A stretch of DNA of 64,000 nt, taken from the NCBI RefSeq assembly GCF_007750855.1, contig NZ_CP036291.1, forward strand, positions 1,054,001 through 1,118,000, given 5' to 3'. Under the pieces are notes generated by a model. That model was not told the DNA's origin and made no database searches. It saw nothing but the letters and a program-made list of their open reading frames with translations. The stretch comes from Pirellulimonas nuda. GTDB lineage: Bacteria > Planctomycetota > Planctomycetia > Pirellulales > Lacipirellulaceae. The number at the start of each line of letters is the position of its first letter. Within the stretch, counting starts at the first letter, position 1. Shown piece after piece: positions 52,161 through 60,976 of the stretch. The translations under genes were made by a program, and so were the position numbers.

Positions 52161-52835
52161 CTATTTTTGCAATTCACGGCGGCGGACCGACGCAGACCTA
52201 ACCGGACCGCCATGGCCCAGGCGCCAAACGCCCGGCGCTTCGTCTAGCATTCGACCGATGCTCTGCTTCAGCAGCGGCACGTCCTCGGCAAAGTACGGCA
52301 GCCGGGGGACCGCGGGGGCGATCAGCCCACCCAGCAGGCCGCCGATCACAAGGTCGCCCACCACCGCGTCGCCGTCGTCGAACACCAACGAAACCGAGCC
52401 GGCCGAATGACCGGGCGTGTGGACGACGCGTGCGCTCAGCCCCAACCCGTCGAGCCGATCGCCGTCTTCCAAGGGCTTGTCGGCCCGCAGCCCAGGGAAG
52501 GGGTGGTCCACGATGGGCAGCAGCAACCGGTGCCTGAACCGCAGCGGTCGTAGGGGGCCCATCACGCCGCGGGCCAGCATGTCGCCGTCGGCCGGGTGCA
52601 GGTAGACCGGCGCGCCGCTGGCTTCGCGCAGCGCGAGCGCGGCGCCGGCGTGGTCTGTGTGGGCGTGCGTCAGCACGATGGCCGCCAATTCCTGGGGCTC
52701 CACCCCGAGCGTGCTGAGGCCGCGGAGGATCCTCTTCCCTTCGCCGGGGCTGCCGGCGTCGATCAGGACGGGCCGCTCGCCGACCACCAGCAGGGCGTTG
52801 GAGAGCCTGAGGGGCAGTGTGAAGAACTGAGTCAT
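52161..52835 (-). CDS. MBL-fold metallo-hydrolase
   Basis: 224 residues, soluble. The metallo-beta-lactamase motif HAHTDHAG, with His and Asp ligands, is at about 57-64; a further His occurs in YLHPADGDML, another in VHTPGHSAGSVSLVFDDGDA, and Asp in VGDLVIGG. This is the glyoxalase II-like group of MBL hydrolases. The substrate is unknown (thioester or other ester is possible). It lies convergent with the end of the NPCBM gene, about 18 bp away. Confidence 0.9.
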   Translation of the reverse strand: MTQFFTLPLRLSNALLVVGERPVLIDAGSPGEGKRILRGLSTLGVEPQELAAIVLTHAHTDHAGAALALREASGAPVYLHPADGDMLARGVMGPLRPLRFRHRLLLPIVDHPFPGLRADKPLEDGDRLDGLGLSARVVHTPGHSAGSVSLVFDDGDAVVGDLVIGGLLGGLIAPAVPRLPYFAEDVPLLKQSIGRMLDEAPGVWRLGHGGPVRSASVRRRELQK

Positions 52836-53140
52836 GAAAGCACCGGCTGGCCGCCAAGCAGGTTGGATTAGATCGGTTCAACAGGCGGGTTGCAATCTGG
52901 ATCGACGGCCGCTGGCCGTCTACAAAGCGGGCGCCCCCCTTGTTTTCGAGGCCTTGGCTTTCGGGGTCCAGGCGCCTTGCAGATCGCTCTGTTGTCGCGA
53001 ACCCAAGGGCGTTGGCGCCGTAAGCTAGAATTGAGGGGCACACGGGGCCGACGCGGGAGGCCGCTCGCCCGGAGCCGGCTTCTTCGGCTAGAATGCCCGG
53101 ATTGCCTGTCTTACGAAAGCACCTGCCACCTTAGGCCGTC
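52836..53140. other. intergenic region between MBL hydrolase and sulfatase
   Basis: 305 bp that should carry divergent promoters. I see no gene, strong hairpin or consensus promoter. Confidence 0.4.
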
Positions 53141-54802
53141 ATGAAGGGATACTTCCTGCTGTTCGGTTTTCTCTTGGCCAGCGTCGCGTCTGCGGCGGAC
53201 CGGCCCCCCAATCTTGTGGTGATCCTGGCCGACGACGTTGGCTACATGGACCTGGCTAGTTACGCGGCGCGTGTGCGCGAGGTTCCGACGAGCGAGCTGT
53301 ACTACGAGACCCCCAGTCTCGACCGGATGGCGGCCGAGGGGCTTTCGTTCACCCAGTTCTACGTGAACCCGCTCTGCTCCCCGACGCGCGCCTCGCTGCT
53401 GACGGGCAAGTGGGCGGCGCCGATGGGCTTTACCACCGCCACCCCCAGCAGCGTCACCACCTATTACAACCAGGGCCTCGAGCCCCCCAGCGGCTACCAC
53501 GAGCAAGACGTGGTCCGCCACCGCGACCGCATCGACCAGCAGCAGGCGCTGCTCAACGCCCGCACGTTGACCGCGCTGCCTTCGGGCCGATCGCAAGACC
53601 ACGGACGCAACGAGGTATCGCTCGCCGAGGCGCTCCCCACCTACCATTCGGCCTTCTTGGGCAAGTGGCACGTGGGGGGGCACGGGGCGTTGGGGTATCA
53701 GCCGTCGGATCAAGGTTTCCAGTCGCTGGCGTACTACGACTCGGGGAGCTCGCCCTACTTCCGTTGGCGGCCCCTCTGGAGCCGCGAGCGACTCGTCTTC
53801 TCCAAGATGCGGCAGAAGAAACTGATGTGGGGCAACCCGGGCCCCGAGACCGGTCAGGAGTACCTCACCGACGACCTCGCCGAGCAGGCCGCAACGTTCA
53901 TCAAAGGCCGCGCGCTCAAGCCGGACCAGCCCTTCCTGTTATGGTTCGCTCACTTTGCCTGCCACGCGCCGATCGAAGCAAAACCAGAGATGATCGCGGC
54001 GTTCGACGCCCGGGGCGCCATCGAGGACGACGGACGCTCGAACTCTACCTACGCCGCGATGCTCAAGAGCCTCGATCAGTCGGTCGGCCGGATCATGAAA
54101 GAGCTCCGCGACACGGGCCAAGCAGAGAACACGGTGGTGGTGTTCCTCAGCGACAACGGCGGCGTCGACTGGCTCGAGGGGGGGCCCACGTCGAACGCGC
54201 CGCTCAAGGGGGGCAAGGCGACGCTGTTTGAAGGGGGCATCCGCGTGCCGATGATCGTGTGGGCGCCCGGCCGCGACGGGATCGCCCAAGGGGGCGCGCT
54301 CTGCAACAAAGCGGTGCACGGCGTCGACCTCTACCCCACCCTCACCGCGCTGGCCGGCGCCAAGCCCACGCCCGAGATCGACGGCGAGAGCTTTGCGACG
54401 TTGCTCAAGGACCCGACCGGCAAGACGCCCGGCTACAACCGCCTCAAGATGTACTGGCACTACCCGTTCAACGTAGACGTGCCGCACCCCGAAGACCGCC
54501 AGCCGCTGACGCCCCACTCCGCGATCCGCAGCGGCGCCTACAAGCTGATCGTCGACTGGCACGGCCGGCTCCGGCTGTACAACATCGAAGAAGACATGCG
54601 GGAAGAGCACGACCTCAGCGAGAAGGAGGCCGACCGCGCAAAGCGGATGTTCGCCGAGCTGTGCGACTGGCTCGACAAGAACGTCGACGAGCGCTACATG
54701 CCGAAGAAGAACCCCAAGTACGACGCGAAGGAAGACCCGCGGGAGTACCCGTTCAAGGACCTGCGGAAGGAGCTGCTGGGGAAGGCGGGGTTTGAGGGCT
54801 AG
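53141..54802 (+). CDS. secreted sulfatase
   Basis: 553 residues with a signal peptide (about 1-19, FLLFGFLLASVASAAD). Type I sulfatase: CSPTR has C79 (formylglycine), P81 and R83, in PLCSPTRASLLTGK. Metal ligands are in ILADDVGYMD (D31, D32) and FLSDNGGVDW. Also present are the family signatures AFLGKWHVGGHGALGYQPSD and GGIRVPMIVWAPG. It resembles the 518-residue sulfatase at 30374 but is not next to it. The predicted action is on sulfated glycans outside the cytoplasm. Confidence 0.95.
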   Translation: MKGYFLLFGFLLASVASAADRPPNLVVILADDVGYMDLASYAARVREVPTSELYYETPSLDRMAAEGLSFTQFYVNPLCSPTRASLLTGKWAAPMGFTTATPSSVTTYYNQGLEPPSGYHEQDVVRHRDRIDQQQALLNARTLTALPSGRSQDHGRNEVSLAEALPTYHSAFLGKWHVGGHGALGYQPSDQGFQSLAYYDSGSSPYFRWRPLWSRERLVFSKMRQKKLMWGNPGPETGQEYLTDDLAEQAATFIKGRALKPDQPFLLWFAHFACHAPIEAKPEMIAAFDARGAIEDDGRSNSTYAAMLKSLDQSVGRIMKELRDTGQAENTVVVFLSDNGGVDWLEGGPTSNAPLKGGKATLFEGGIRVPMIVWAPGRDGIAQGGALCNKAVHGVDLYPTLTALAGAKPTPEIDGESFATLLKDPTGKTPGYNRLKMYWHYPFNVDVPHPEDRQPLTPHSAIRSGAYKLIVDWHGRLRLYNIEEDMREEHDLSEKEADRAKRMFAELCDWLDKNVDERYMPKKNPKYDAKEDPREYPFKDLRKELLGKAGFEG

Positions 54803-54817
54803 GCGGACGCGTGAGGG

Positions 54818-54869
54818 CTGAAACCCCTCGCAGGAGCGCGCCGCCGCGCTCCTGCGAGAGGTCCTTCAG
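54818..54869. repeat. long hairpin between convergent genes
   Basis: Arms 54818-54840 (CTGAAACCCCTCGCAGGAGC and on) and 54845-54869 are nearly complementary with a 4-nt loop. It lies between the sulfatase and apgM genes, which converge. No U-tract. Confidence 0.75.
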
Positions 54870-54893
54870 CTGCTACGTCGGGCGCCGCCGGAC

Positions 54894-56099
54894 CTACGCG
54901 CCGTACTTGCCTAGCCGGCCGGCGTTGGCCAGCGCCAGCGTCATCAGGTGCTTGGCCTCGAACTGCCCCAGGCCGCCGGTCACGCAGTCGCGTTCGCCAA
55001 ACGCGGTCGCCGCGTCGGGGCGGCAGTGCTTGGCCCACAGCAGCGTGGGGACCGGGTGCCAACTATGGCTCGCCAGCATGCTGGGGGTAGAGTGGTCGCC
55101 GGTGGCGATCACCACGTCGGGCTTCAGGGCCAAGATCTGCGGCACCGCGGCGTCGTACTCTTCGGTCCGCTTCACCTTGGCGTCAAAGTTGCCGTCTTCG
55201 CCGGAGGAGTCGGTGTACTTGAAGTGGATGAAGAAGAAGTCGTACTTGTCCCAGTTGGCCTTGAGCACCTGCATCTGCTCGTCGAGCGTCTTCGCGTCGC
55301 CCACGATGTCCATCCCCGCGAGCCGCGCCAGGCCCTTGTACATCGGGTAGACGGCGATCGCCGCGGCCCGCAGCCCGTACGCCTCGTCGAAGCTGGGGAG
55401 CGACGGCTTGCCCGCCACGCCGCGCAAGGTGCAGCCGTTGGCCTTCTTCTCGTCCTTGAGGATCTGCTGCGCTTGTTTCACAAACTCGTTGCAAATCTCA
55501 GCGGTCTTCTTGCTCCCCGGGTCGGTCGGCTTGGCCGCTAGCGGGGGGACGCCGGTGAGCTGCGGGTCGGTGTCGGCGACGGCGCCTTCAAGCCCCGGGC
55601 CGCGGAACACGATCACGAAGCGGTGCTCCTTGACCGGCTCAACGAAGACCTCGATCCCGGGGATCTTCACCTGACGCAGCTTGATCGCCAGCGGGGCGCT
55701 CTCTTCGGAGGGGATGCGGCCGGCGCGGCGGTCGGAGATGTTTCCTTGGGCGTCGAGCGTACAGAAGTTGGCCCGCACGGCGACGTCGCCCTCCCGCAGC
55801 TCAAAGCCGATGCCGGTCGCTTCAAGCGCGCCGCGGCCGATGAGGAACTTCACGGGGTCGTAGCCGAACAGCCCCAGGTGCCCCGGGCCGCTGCCGGGCG
55901 AGATGCCGGGCGCCACGGGGATGCTGCCACCGAGCACCCCTTCGCGGGCGAGCTGGTCGAGGTTGGGGGTGTTGGCGGTCTCAAGCTCCGTCTTGCCCCC
56001 CGGCTCCTGCGGCAGGCCGCCGAGCCCGTCGCCGACGTACAGGACGATCTTGGAGTCGTTCTTCACCAACAGGGGCTTGATGAGGGCGTGGGTGTCCAT
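54894..56099 (-). CDS. apgM: cofactor-independent phosphoglycerate mutase (archaeal type)
   Basis: 401 residues, alkaline-phosphatase superfamily. It interconverts 3- and 2-phosphoglycerate in glycolysis without 2,3-bisphosphoglycerate. Motifs: KIVLYVGDGLGGLPQEPGG (metal Asp), ANTPNLDQLAREG, ISPGSGPGHLGLFGYDP (catalytic Ser region), and C-terminal DVVIATGDHSTPSMLASHSW with the metal-binding Asp and His. The start MDTHALIKPLLVKND is chosen; upstream in-frame residues are unlikely to be coding. Divergent from the glycolytic gene pgi, though 310 bp apart. Confidence 0.92.
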   Translation of the reverse strand: MDTHALIKPLLVKNDSKIVLYVGDGLGGLPQEPGGKTELETANTPNLDQLAREGVLGGSIPVAPGISPGSGPGHLGLFGYDPVKFLIGRGALEATGIGFELREGDVAVRANFCTLDAQGNISDRRAGRIPSEESAPLAIKLRQVKIPGIEVFVEPVKEHRFVIVFRGPGLEGAVADTDPQLTGVPPLAAKPTDPGSKKTAEICNEFVKQAQQILKDEKKANGCTLRGVAGKPSLPSFDEAYGLRAAAIAVYPMYKGLARLAGMDIVGDAKTLDEQMQVLKANWDKYDFFFIHFKYTDSSGEDGNFDAKVKRTEEYDAAVPQILALKPDVVIATGDHSTPSMLASHSWHPVPTLLWAKHCRPDAATAFGERDCVTGGLGQFEAKHLMTLALANAGRLGKYGA

Positions 56100-56167
56100 G
56101 GCGGTCGCGGTCAGGATTTGAGATGGGTTAGGTAGGCAGTAACAATCAAGGCGCCACAAGGGCCCCT

Positions 56168-56247
56168 AGCCGCCGGGCTACGCCCCGGCGGTGGGGCTCG
56201 ATGGACGCTGCGTCTCAGCCCCTCCGCCGGGGCGTAGCCCGGCGGCT
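56168..56247. repeat. inverted repeat pair, family B variant
   Basis: Two facing copies of AGCCGCCGGGCTACGCCCCG... at 56168-56191 and 56224-56247, each itself palindromic, between apgM and pgi. Related to the family B core at 2941, 34819 and 57836. Confidence 0.8.
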
Positions 56248-56408
56248 GTTTCGGGTTCGATTGGGGCCGCACTTGTGTTTTTTCAGGCGCCGGGGCGTCG
56301 TTCTCCCCACAATCCTCTCCATCTTCCCCCGGTCAGCAAGTGCCCTCCCGGGGCGTTTGGCGATATACTCGCGACGAGACCCGCGCAACCCACGCACCGC
56401 CAAGAAAT

Positions 56409-57794
56409 ATGGACATGATTTCCTACGATCCCTCTGGTGTGTTCCTCCCCGAGCACGGCATCACCCCCGCGACGCTAGCGGCCCTAGCGCCGAAGCTGGA
56501 AGAAGCCCGCGACGACGTGATGGCCGACACCCAGCTCTGGGCCGACGCCGCGGACGTGCCCGCCCAGAAGCAGCCGCTAGACGCCGGTTTTCACCTGCTC
56601 CCCGATCGCCTGCTCGACGAGCTGGCCAACCGCGGCGCTGAGAGCGAGGTCGCCCGGCTAAAGGCGACCGCCGACCGGCTGGCCGGCGAGCTGGGGAGCG
56701 TGGTGGTGCTGGGGATCGGCGGCAGCTACATGGGCGCCCGGGCGTTGATGGAGGCCTGCTGCCACCCCTACCACAATCAGGCGCCCCCGACGCTCCGCGG
56801 GCAACGGCCGAAGATGTACTTCGAGGGGAACAACGTCGACAACGACGCCGCACAGGGCCTGCTAGACCTGCTCGCCAGCGAGACGAGCCGGTGGGGCGTG
56901 GTGGTGATCTCCAAGAGCGGCGGCACGCTGGAGACCGCGGCGGCGCTGCGGATCTTCTTGCGCAAGCTGCACGCCGACTACGGCCCCGGCGAGCTCGGGC
57001 GGCTGGTGGTGCCGGTGACCGGCGAGAGCGGCAAGCTGTTCGACCTGGCCGGCGCGCTCGGCTGCACCGAGATCTTCCCGGTTCCCGACGGCGTCGGCGG
57101 CCGGTTCAGTGTGCTTTCGGCGGTCGGCCTGCTGCCGGCCGCGATCTTGGGGCTCGACATCCAGAAGCTGCTCCAGGGCGCCGTGGCGATGAACCACCAC
57201 TTCCGCAACGCCGCGCCCGCGGAGAACGTGGTGATGCAGTACGTTGGCGTCTGCCACGCCCTCGAAGCCGAGCGTGGCTGCACCACACGCATCCTCAGCA
57301 CCTGGGGCAAGCGGCTCGAAGCACTTGGGCTGTGGTACGACCAACTGCTTGCCGAGAGCCTCGGCAAGCAAGAGCGTGGCGCCCTGCCGCTGACGATCGT
57401 CAACACACGCGACCTTCACAGCCGCGGGCAGCAGCACCAGGAGGGGGTCCGTGACAAGCTCATCACGAACGTGATTGTCGAGTCGCACGAGCGCGACGCG
57501 CTGGCCATAGGCCCCAGCGACAACAACCAGGATCAGCTCAACGCGTTGGCGGACAAGACGCTGCCGGAGATCCTCTCGGCGGCCATCGCCGGCACCAACC
57601 AGGCCTACCGCGAAGACAACCGGCCCACGGCCGACCTCAGGCTGCCGCGGCTCGACGAGCACGTCATGGGGCAGGTGTTGCAGATGTTCATGCTGGCCAC
57701 GGTGCTCGAAGGTCGGCTGATCGGCATCAACCCCTATGGCCAGCCCGGCGTCGAAGCCTACAAGAAGAACATGAACGCGATCCTGCGGAAGTAG
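56409..57794 (+). CDS. pgi: glucose-6-phosphate isomerase
   Basis: 461 residues, SIS-fold enzyme of the bacterial PGI family. It converts glucose 6-phosphate and fructose 6-phosphate. Sugar-phosphate-binding motifs are GIGGSYMGARAL (about 102-113), VVISKSGGTLETAAAL (about 167-182), and C-terminal GQQHQEGVRDKLITNVIVES and NPYGQPGVEAYKKN. ATG at 56409. It lies near apgM, another glycolytic enzyme. It would accept the product of the ROK kinase if that kinase makes glucose 6-phosphate. Confidence 0.96.
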   Translation: MDMISYDPSGVFLPEHGITPATLAALAPKLEEARDDVMADTQLWADAADVPAQKQPLDAGFHLLPDRLLDELANRGAESEVARLKATADRLAGELGSVVVLGIGGSYMGARALMEACCHPYHNQAPPTLRGQRPKMYFEGNNVDNDAAQGLLDLLASETSRWGVVVISKSGGTLETAAALRIFLRKLHADYGPGELGRLVVPVTGESGKLFDLAGALGCTEIFPVPDGVGGRFSVLSAVGLLPAAILGLDIQKLLQGAVAMNHHFRNAAPAENVVMQYVGVCHALEAERGCTTRILSTWGKRLEALGLWYDQLLAESLGKQERGALPLTIVNTRDLHSRGQQHQEGVRDKLITNVIVESHERDALAIGPSDNNQDQLNALADKTLPEILSAAIAGTNQAYREDNRPTADLRLPRLDEHVMGQVLQMFMLATVLEGRLIGINPYGQPGVEAYKKNMNAILRK

Positions 57795-57835
57795 TCGGTC
57801 TACGCAAAGAGTCGGTCCATATCGCAGGCCGGGGC

Positions 57836-57860
57836 AGCCGACGGGCTCCGCCCCGTCGGC
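57836..57860. repeat. palindromic repeat, family B, copy 3
   Basis: AGCCGACGGGCT...CCGTCGGC between pgi and the UPF0173 gene; same core as at 2941 and 34819. Confidence 0.75.
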
Positions 57861-57930
57861 GCGTCTTGATTCCCGTATCCCCCCGGCCGCTTCCGACGGC
57901 GCACCCCGTCCACGCGGAGCTCCACTCCCT

Positions 57931-58632
57931 ATGACGAAGATCACCTGGCACGGCCACAACACGTGGCAGATCGATACCGGAAAGCACACGCTGATTGTCG
58001 ACCCGTTCTTCGACGACAACCCCGCCGCCAAGGTGAAGGCCGCCGATGTGTCGGCCGACTTCATCCTGGTCTCCCACGGGCACTTCGACCACGTCTCGGA
58101 CGCGGCGAGCATCGCGGTGCGTACCGGGGCAACCGTGCTTGCGCCGTTTGAAGTCGCCAACTGGCTGAAGAAGCAGGGGGTCGCTGAGTCGAAGGCGGTC
58201 GGCATGAACCCAGGCGGGGGCGCCGCTCTATCTAAAGATGGGAAGCCCTTCGGTCGGCTGAAGATGACCGTTGCGCATCACAGCTCGAGCCTCCCCGACG
58301 GATCTTACGGCGGAGTTGCTTGTGGGCTGTTGGTCGATCTGCCTGGAGGTCGGGTCTACTTTGCCTGCGACACGGCGCTCTTCCTCGACATGAGGCTGAT
58401 CGGCGCCGTGGGGATCGACCTTGCCGTGCTGCCGATCGGCGACCTGTTCACCATGGGCCCGGAAGACGCGGTCGAGGCGGTGCGGATGCTCGGCCCGAAG
58501 CGCGTCGCCCCGTGCCACTACAACACCTGGCCGCCGATCGAGCAGGACGCCGCCGCGTGGGCCCAACAGGTCCGGCTGCACACCTCCGCCGAGCCGCTAA
58601 CGCCGGAGGTGGGCGAACCGTTCGAGCTCTGA
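57931..58632 (+). CDS. UPF0173-family metal-dependent hydrolase
   Basis: 233 residues, MBL fold. ITWHGHNTWQI (WHGH start motif), VSHGHFDHVSDA with the metal ligands, VAHHSSSLPDG, and FACDTALFLDM are typical of the UPF0173/UlaG-like group. The known members include an L-ascorbate 6-phosphate lactonase; the substrate here is unknown. The ATG is clear, with no signal peptide. It follows pgi by about 135 bp with a palindromic repeat between. Confidence 0.9.
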   Translation: MTKITWHGHNTWQIDTGKHTLIVDPFFDDNPAAKVKAADVSADFILVSHGHFDHVSDAASIAVRTGATVLAPFEVANWLKKQGVAESKAVGMNPGGGAALSKDGKPFGRLKMTVAHHSSSLPDGSYGGVACGLLVDLPGGRVYFACDTALFLDMRLIGAVGIDLAVLPIGDLFTMGPEDAVEAVRMLGPKRVAPCHYNTWPPIEQDAAAWAQQVRLHTSAEPLTPEVGEPFEL

Positions 58633-58779
58633 TTCCGAGTGCGTCCGCCGTTTGGAGACAAAGTTCGATGGCTCCCCGGCCCAACGGGCGGATGTTTAAG
58701 ACCTGCTGCCTGGCGGCTCGACCATCCGGGCGAGGGGTTTTCCGTTACTTCGTGACTTCATTCCTACCGGAACGAATCG

Positions 58780-59703
58780 ATGCTACGTCTGATTGCCTGC
58801 TGCGGGTCGCTCTTGATTTCTGCGGGGGCGGCGTTTGGCGACGCACCAACCCGTTGGAAGTTCGCTGAGGGGGAGTCGCTGCGGATGCGTATGCGGCAAG
58901 AGATGACCACCCAGGTCAACACGGGCGACGATCCGCCGGTCGCGACCGAGATGACCCAAGAGACGGTTGTCCGGTTCGACGTGACGGAGGTAAACAACGA
59001 CGGCAGCGCGCAGGCGACGCAGACGATCGAACGCGTCGTGGTAGACGCGGGGAGCGCCGCTATCAAGAACACCCACTACGACTCTGACAGCGACGAACCC
59101 GCCGACGGCTTGGGCGCCATGACCGCCCCGCTCTTTGGCGTGCTGGTGGGGGCGCCGATCACTATGACCATCGGCCCGACGGGCGAGGTGAGCGACGTGA
59201 CGCTCGACTCGAAGCTGGCAGAAACGCTCAAGAACAACCCGTTGGCCAAGACGTCCGGTACGGTCTTCTCCGAAGAAGGGATCAAGCGGATTGTACAGCA
59301 GTGCGTCACTCAGCTTCCCGCGGGAGCGTTAGAAGTCGGGCAAACGTCGACGGACCAGGTAGAGGTCGAGTCGCCGGTGGGCGTGCTGCGTCTCTCGACC
59401 ACCTACACCTACGCCGGCCAGCGAACAGAAGCAGGCCGGACGGTCCGCGTCTTTGAGACGCGGACCGAACAAGCGATCGTCGATGGCGGCGAGCCCGCGG
59501 CCGTGAAGGCAGAGATTGTCGACCAAGACGGTGTGGGCGAGTTGGTGTTCGACGCCGAAGCAGGCCGGCCCGTATCGTCCAGCAAGCAGTCGTCGTTCAC
59601 GATGAAGCTCAGCGACGGTGTCGACGGAGGCGCTAGGGAGACCCGCACGAAGCTGAAAGTGAGCTCCGCTTGGTCGGTGATCGAACCGGACGAAGCAGAG
59701 TAG
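58780..59703 (+). CDS. secreted protein of unknown function (DUF6263-like)
   Basis: 307 residues with a signal peptide (about 1-20, LIACCGSLLISAGAAFGDA). Mature protein opens WKFAEGESLRMRMRQEMTT and is beta-strand-rich with many Glu/Asp/Thr, ending in VVFDVTE- and RVFETRT-like strands. This resembles the DUF6263-type family, which I recall only loosely. No enzyme motif. Monocistronic. Confidence 0.65.
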   Translation: MLRLIACCGSLLISAGAAFGDAPTRWKFAEGESLRMRMRQEMTTQVNTGDDPPVATEMTQETVVRFDVTEVNNDGSAQATQTIERVVVDAGSAAIKNTHYDSDSDEPADGLGAMTAPLFGVLVGAPITMTIGPTGEVSDVTLDSKLAETLKNNPLAKTSGTVFSEEGIKRIVQQCVTQLPAGALEVGQTSTDQVEVESPVGVLRLSTTYTYAGQRTEAGRTVRVFETRTEQAIVDGGEPAAVKAEIVDQDGVGELVFDAEAGRPVSSSKQSSFTMKLSDGVDGGARETRTKLKVSSAWSVIEPDEAE

Positions 59704-59727
59704 TCCCGCCGCCGCCAAATGGGGCCG

Positions 59728-60039
59728 CTACCCGACCCGCACTTGCACCTCGCCGTCGACCTCGCGGACCTCGAACACGTCCACCCCGAGCCGCGGGTTG
59801 TCACACCACTTTCCGTCGGTGACCGAGAACCGCCAGGCGTGCCAAGGGCAGGTTACCTCCCCCTGCTCGTCTAAGTGGCCCGCGCTGAGCGAGGCGCCTT
59901 GGTGGGGGCAGAGGTCGTCGATCGCGTGCAACTTGCCGCGGAGGTTGAAGACCCCGACTTGCCGACCATCGACCGTGAACACACGCCCTTCACCCTCGGG
60001 GATGTCCCCTATGCGGGCGACCGTGACGAATTCGCTCAT
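59728..60039 (-). CDS. Rieske-type ferredoxin
   Basis: 103 residues. Both halves of the [2Fe-2S] ligand set are present: CPHQGASLS (C and H) and CPWHAWRF (C and H), the Rieske arrangement. It is NirD/biphenyl-dioxygenase-ferredoxin-like, single-domain, with no membrane helix, so probably a soluble electron carrier. I chose the ATG at MSEFVTVARIGDIPE; a longer in-frame extension is not supported. Its partner oxidoreductase is not visible here. Confidence 0.9.
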   Translation of the reverse strand: MSEFVTVARIGDIPEGEGRVFTVDGRQVGVFNLRGKLHAIDDLCPHQGASLSAGHLDEQGEVTCPWHAWRFSVTDGKWCDNPRLGVDVFEVREVDGEVQVRVG

Positions 60040-60108
60040 GGCGTTGAACGTCAACCATTGCGGGAGACGTGCATTCGGTTCAGGGTTCCAAGGCAGAGAA
60101 ACGAGTTC

Positions 60109-60135
60109 GGGCGAGCGGGAAGTCCCCGCTCGCCC
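60109..60135. other. hairpin between Rieske and membrane-protein genes
   Basis: Stem GGGCGAGCGGG (60109-60119) and CCCCGCTCGCCC (60124-60135), loop of 4. No U-tract on either strand; function unknown. Confidence 0.55.
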
Positions 60136-60172
60136 GCGATAGCGCTGTGTCGTTGCGTTCTTGGCGTTCTGG

Positions 60173-60748
60173 CTAGGCGACGGGCGGTTCTTCTGCCGGG
60201 GTCGCTTCCACGTCTGCCGGCTTGTGGCCGCGGGCGAATTCATATGCCAAGAAGACCCCCACCGCGATAAAGACAAACTGGTAGGGATTGGGGCTGGGTG
60301 GACCCCCCTTATCGTTGCCGGCGCGGAAGTCCGCGGGGACCTGACCCACGGCGGGAGCGGGCGCCGCCGCGACTTCCGGCTCGGCCGGCTCTGTGGCCTC
60401 CTCGCCTTCTCCTTCGCCCTCTCCAGCCTCGGGCGTCACCACGCGCGGGGTTTCCGGAGTAACGGGGTTCACGGCGTCGGCGCTCCGCTTGACCGCGGCG
60501 GCCGAGATCGCCTGCGCGGCGCCAATAATGCCGCCGAGGGCCACCAATGCCGCCAGCGCCCCGCGTAGGTAGCTGATCTTGTGGATCGACGCGCCGGCCG
60601 CCTTCCAGGCGCCGATCCCTGCAAACAGGCCGATGACGATCGCCATCCAGGATGCCTCCTTGTTCATGCCGAGCTCGATGCCCGCTTGAGCCGCGGCGCC
60701 TACTAGGGCCCCTACGATAGCGCCAATGATCGCTGGTCCGATGCCCAT
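60173..60748 (-). CDS. small membrane protein with acidic linker
   Basis: 191 residues with three hydrophobic segments: about 5-22 (AIIGAIVGALVGAAAQAG), 34-50 and 63-82 (a Gly/Ala-rich pair), and a further one near 159-170 (FVFIAVGVFLAYEF) after a Glu/Pro-rich linker (EAGEGEGEGEEATEPAEPE). No family recognised. Monocistronic on the minus strand, divergent from leuB. Confidence 0.7.
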   Translation of the reverse strand: MGIGPAIIGAIVGALVGAAAQAGIELGMNKEASWMAIVIGLFAGIGAWKAAGASIHKISYLRGALAALVALGGIIGAAQAISAAAVKRSADAVNPVTPETPRVVTPEAGEGEGEGEEATEPAEPEVAAAPAPAVGQVPADFRAGNDKGGPPSPNPYQFVFIAVGVFLAYEFARGHKPADVEATPAEEPPVA

Positions 60749-60976
60749 GGCGATTCCTCCGGAGACAAGATGGATTGAAGGCCGCTACTGGGCCAGGTTC
60801 TATGATACCGCACCGAGCCCCCATCGCGAAACGGCGCCGCCACAGAATTGGCGAGATTCTCAGCGGGTTCTGGGGGGCCCGGGGCCGCCTGACCAGACCG
60901 TCGCACGGCTGCTAGAATCGGTGCCTGGCCACGCTGGCCGGTTCGATCCACCGCTCCAAACCGCACCAAGAAACTT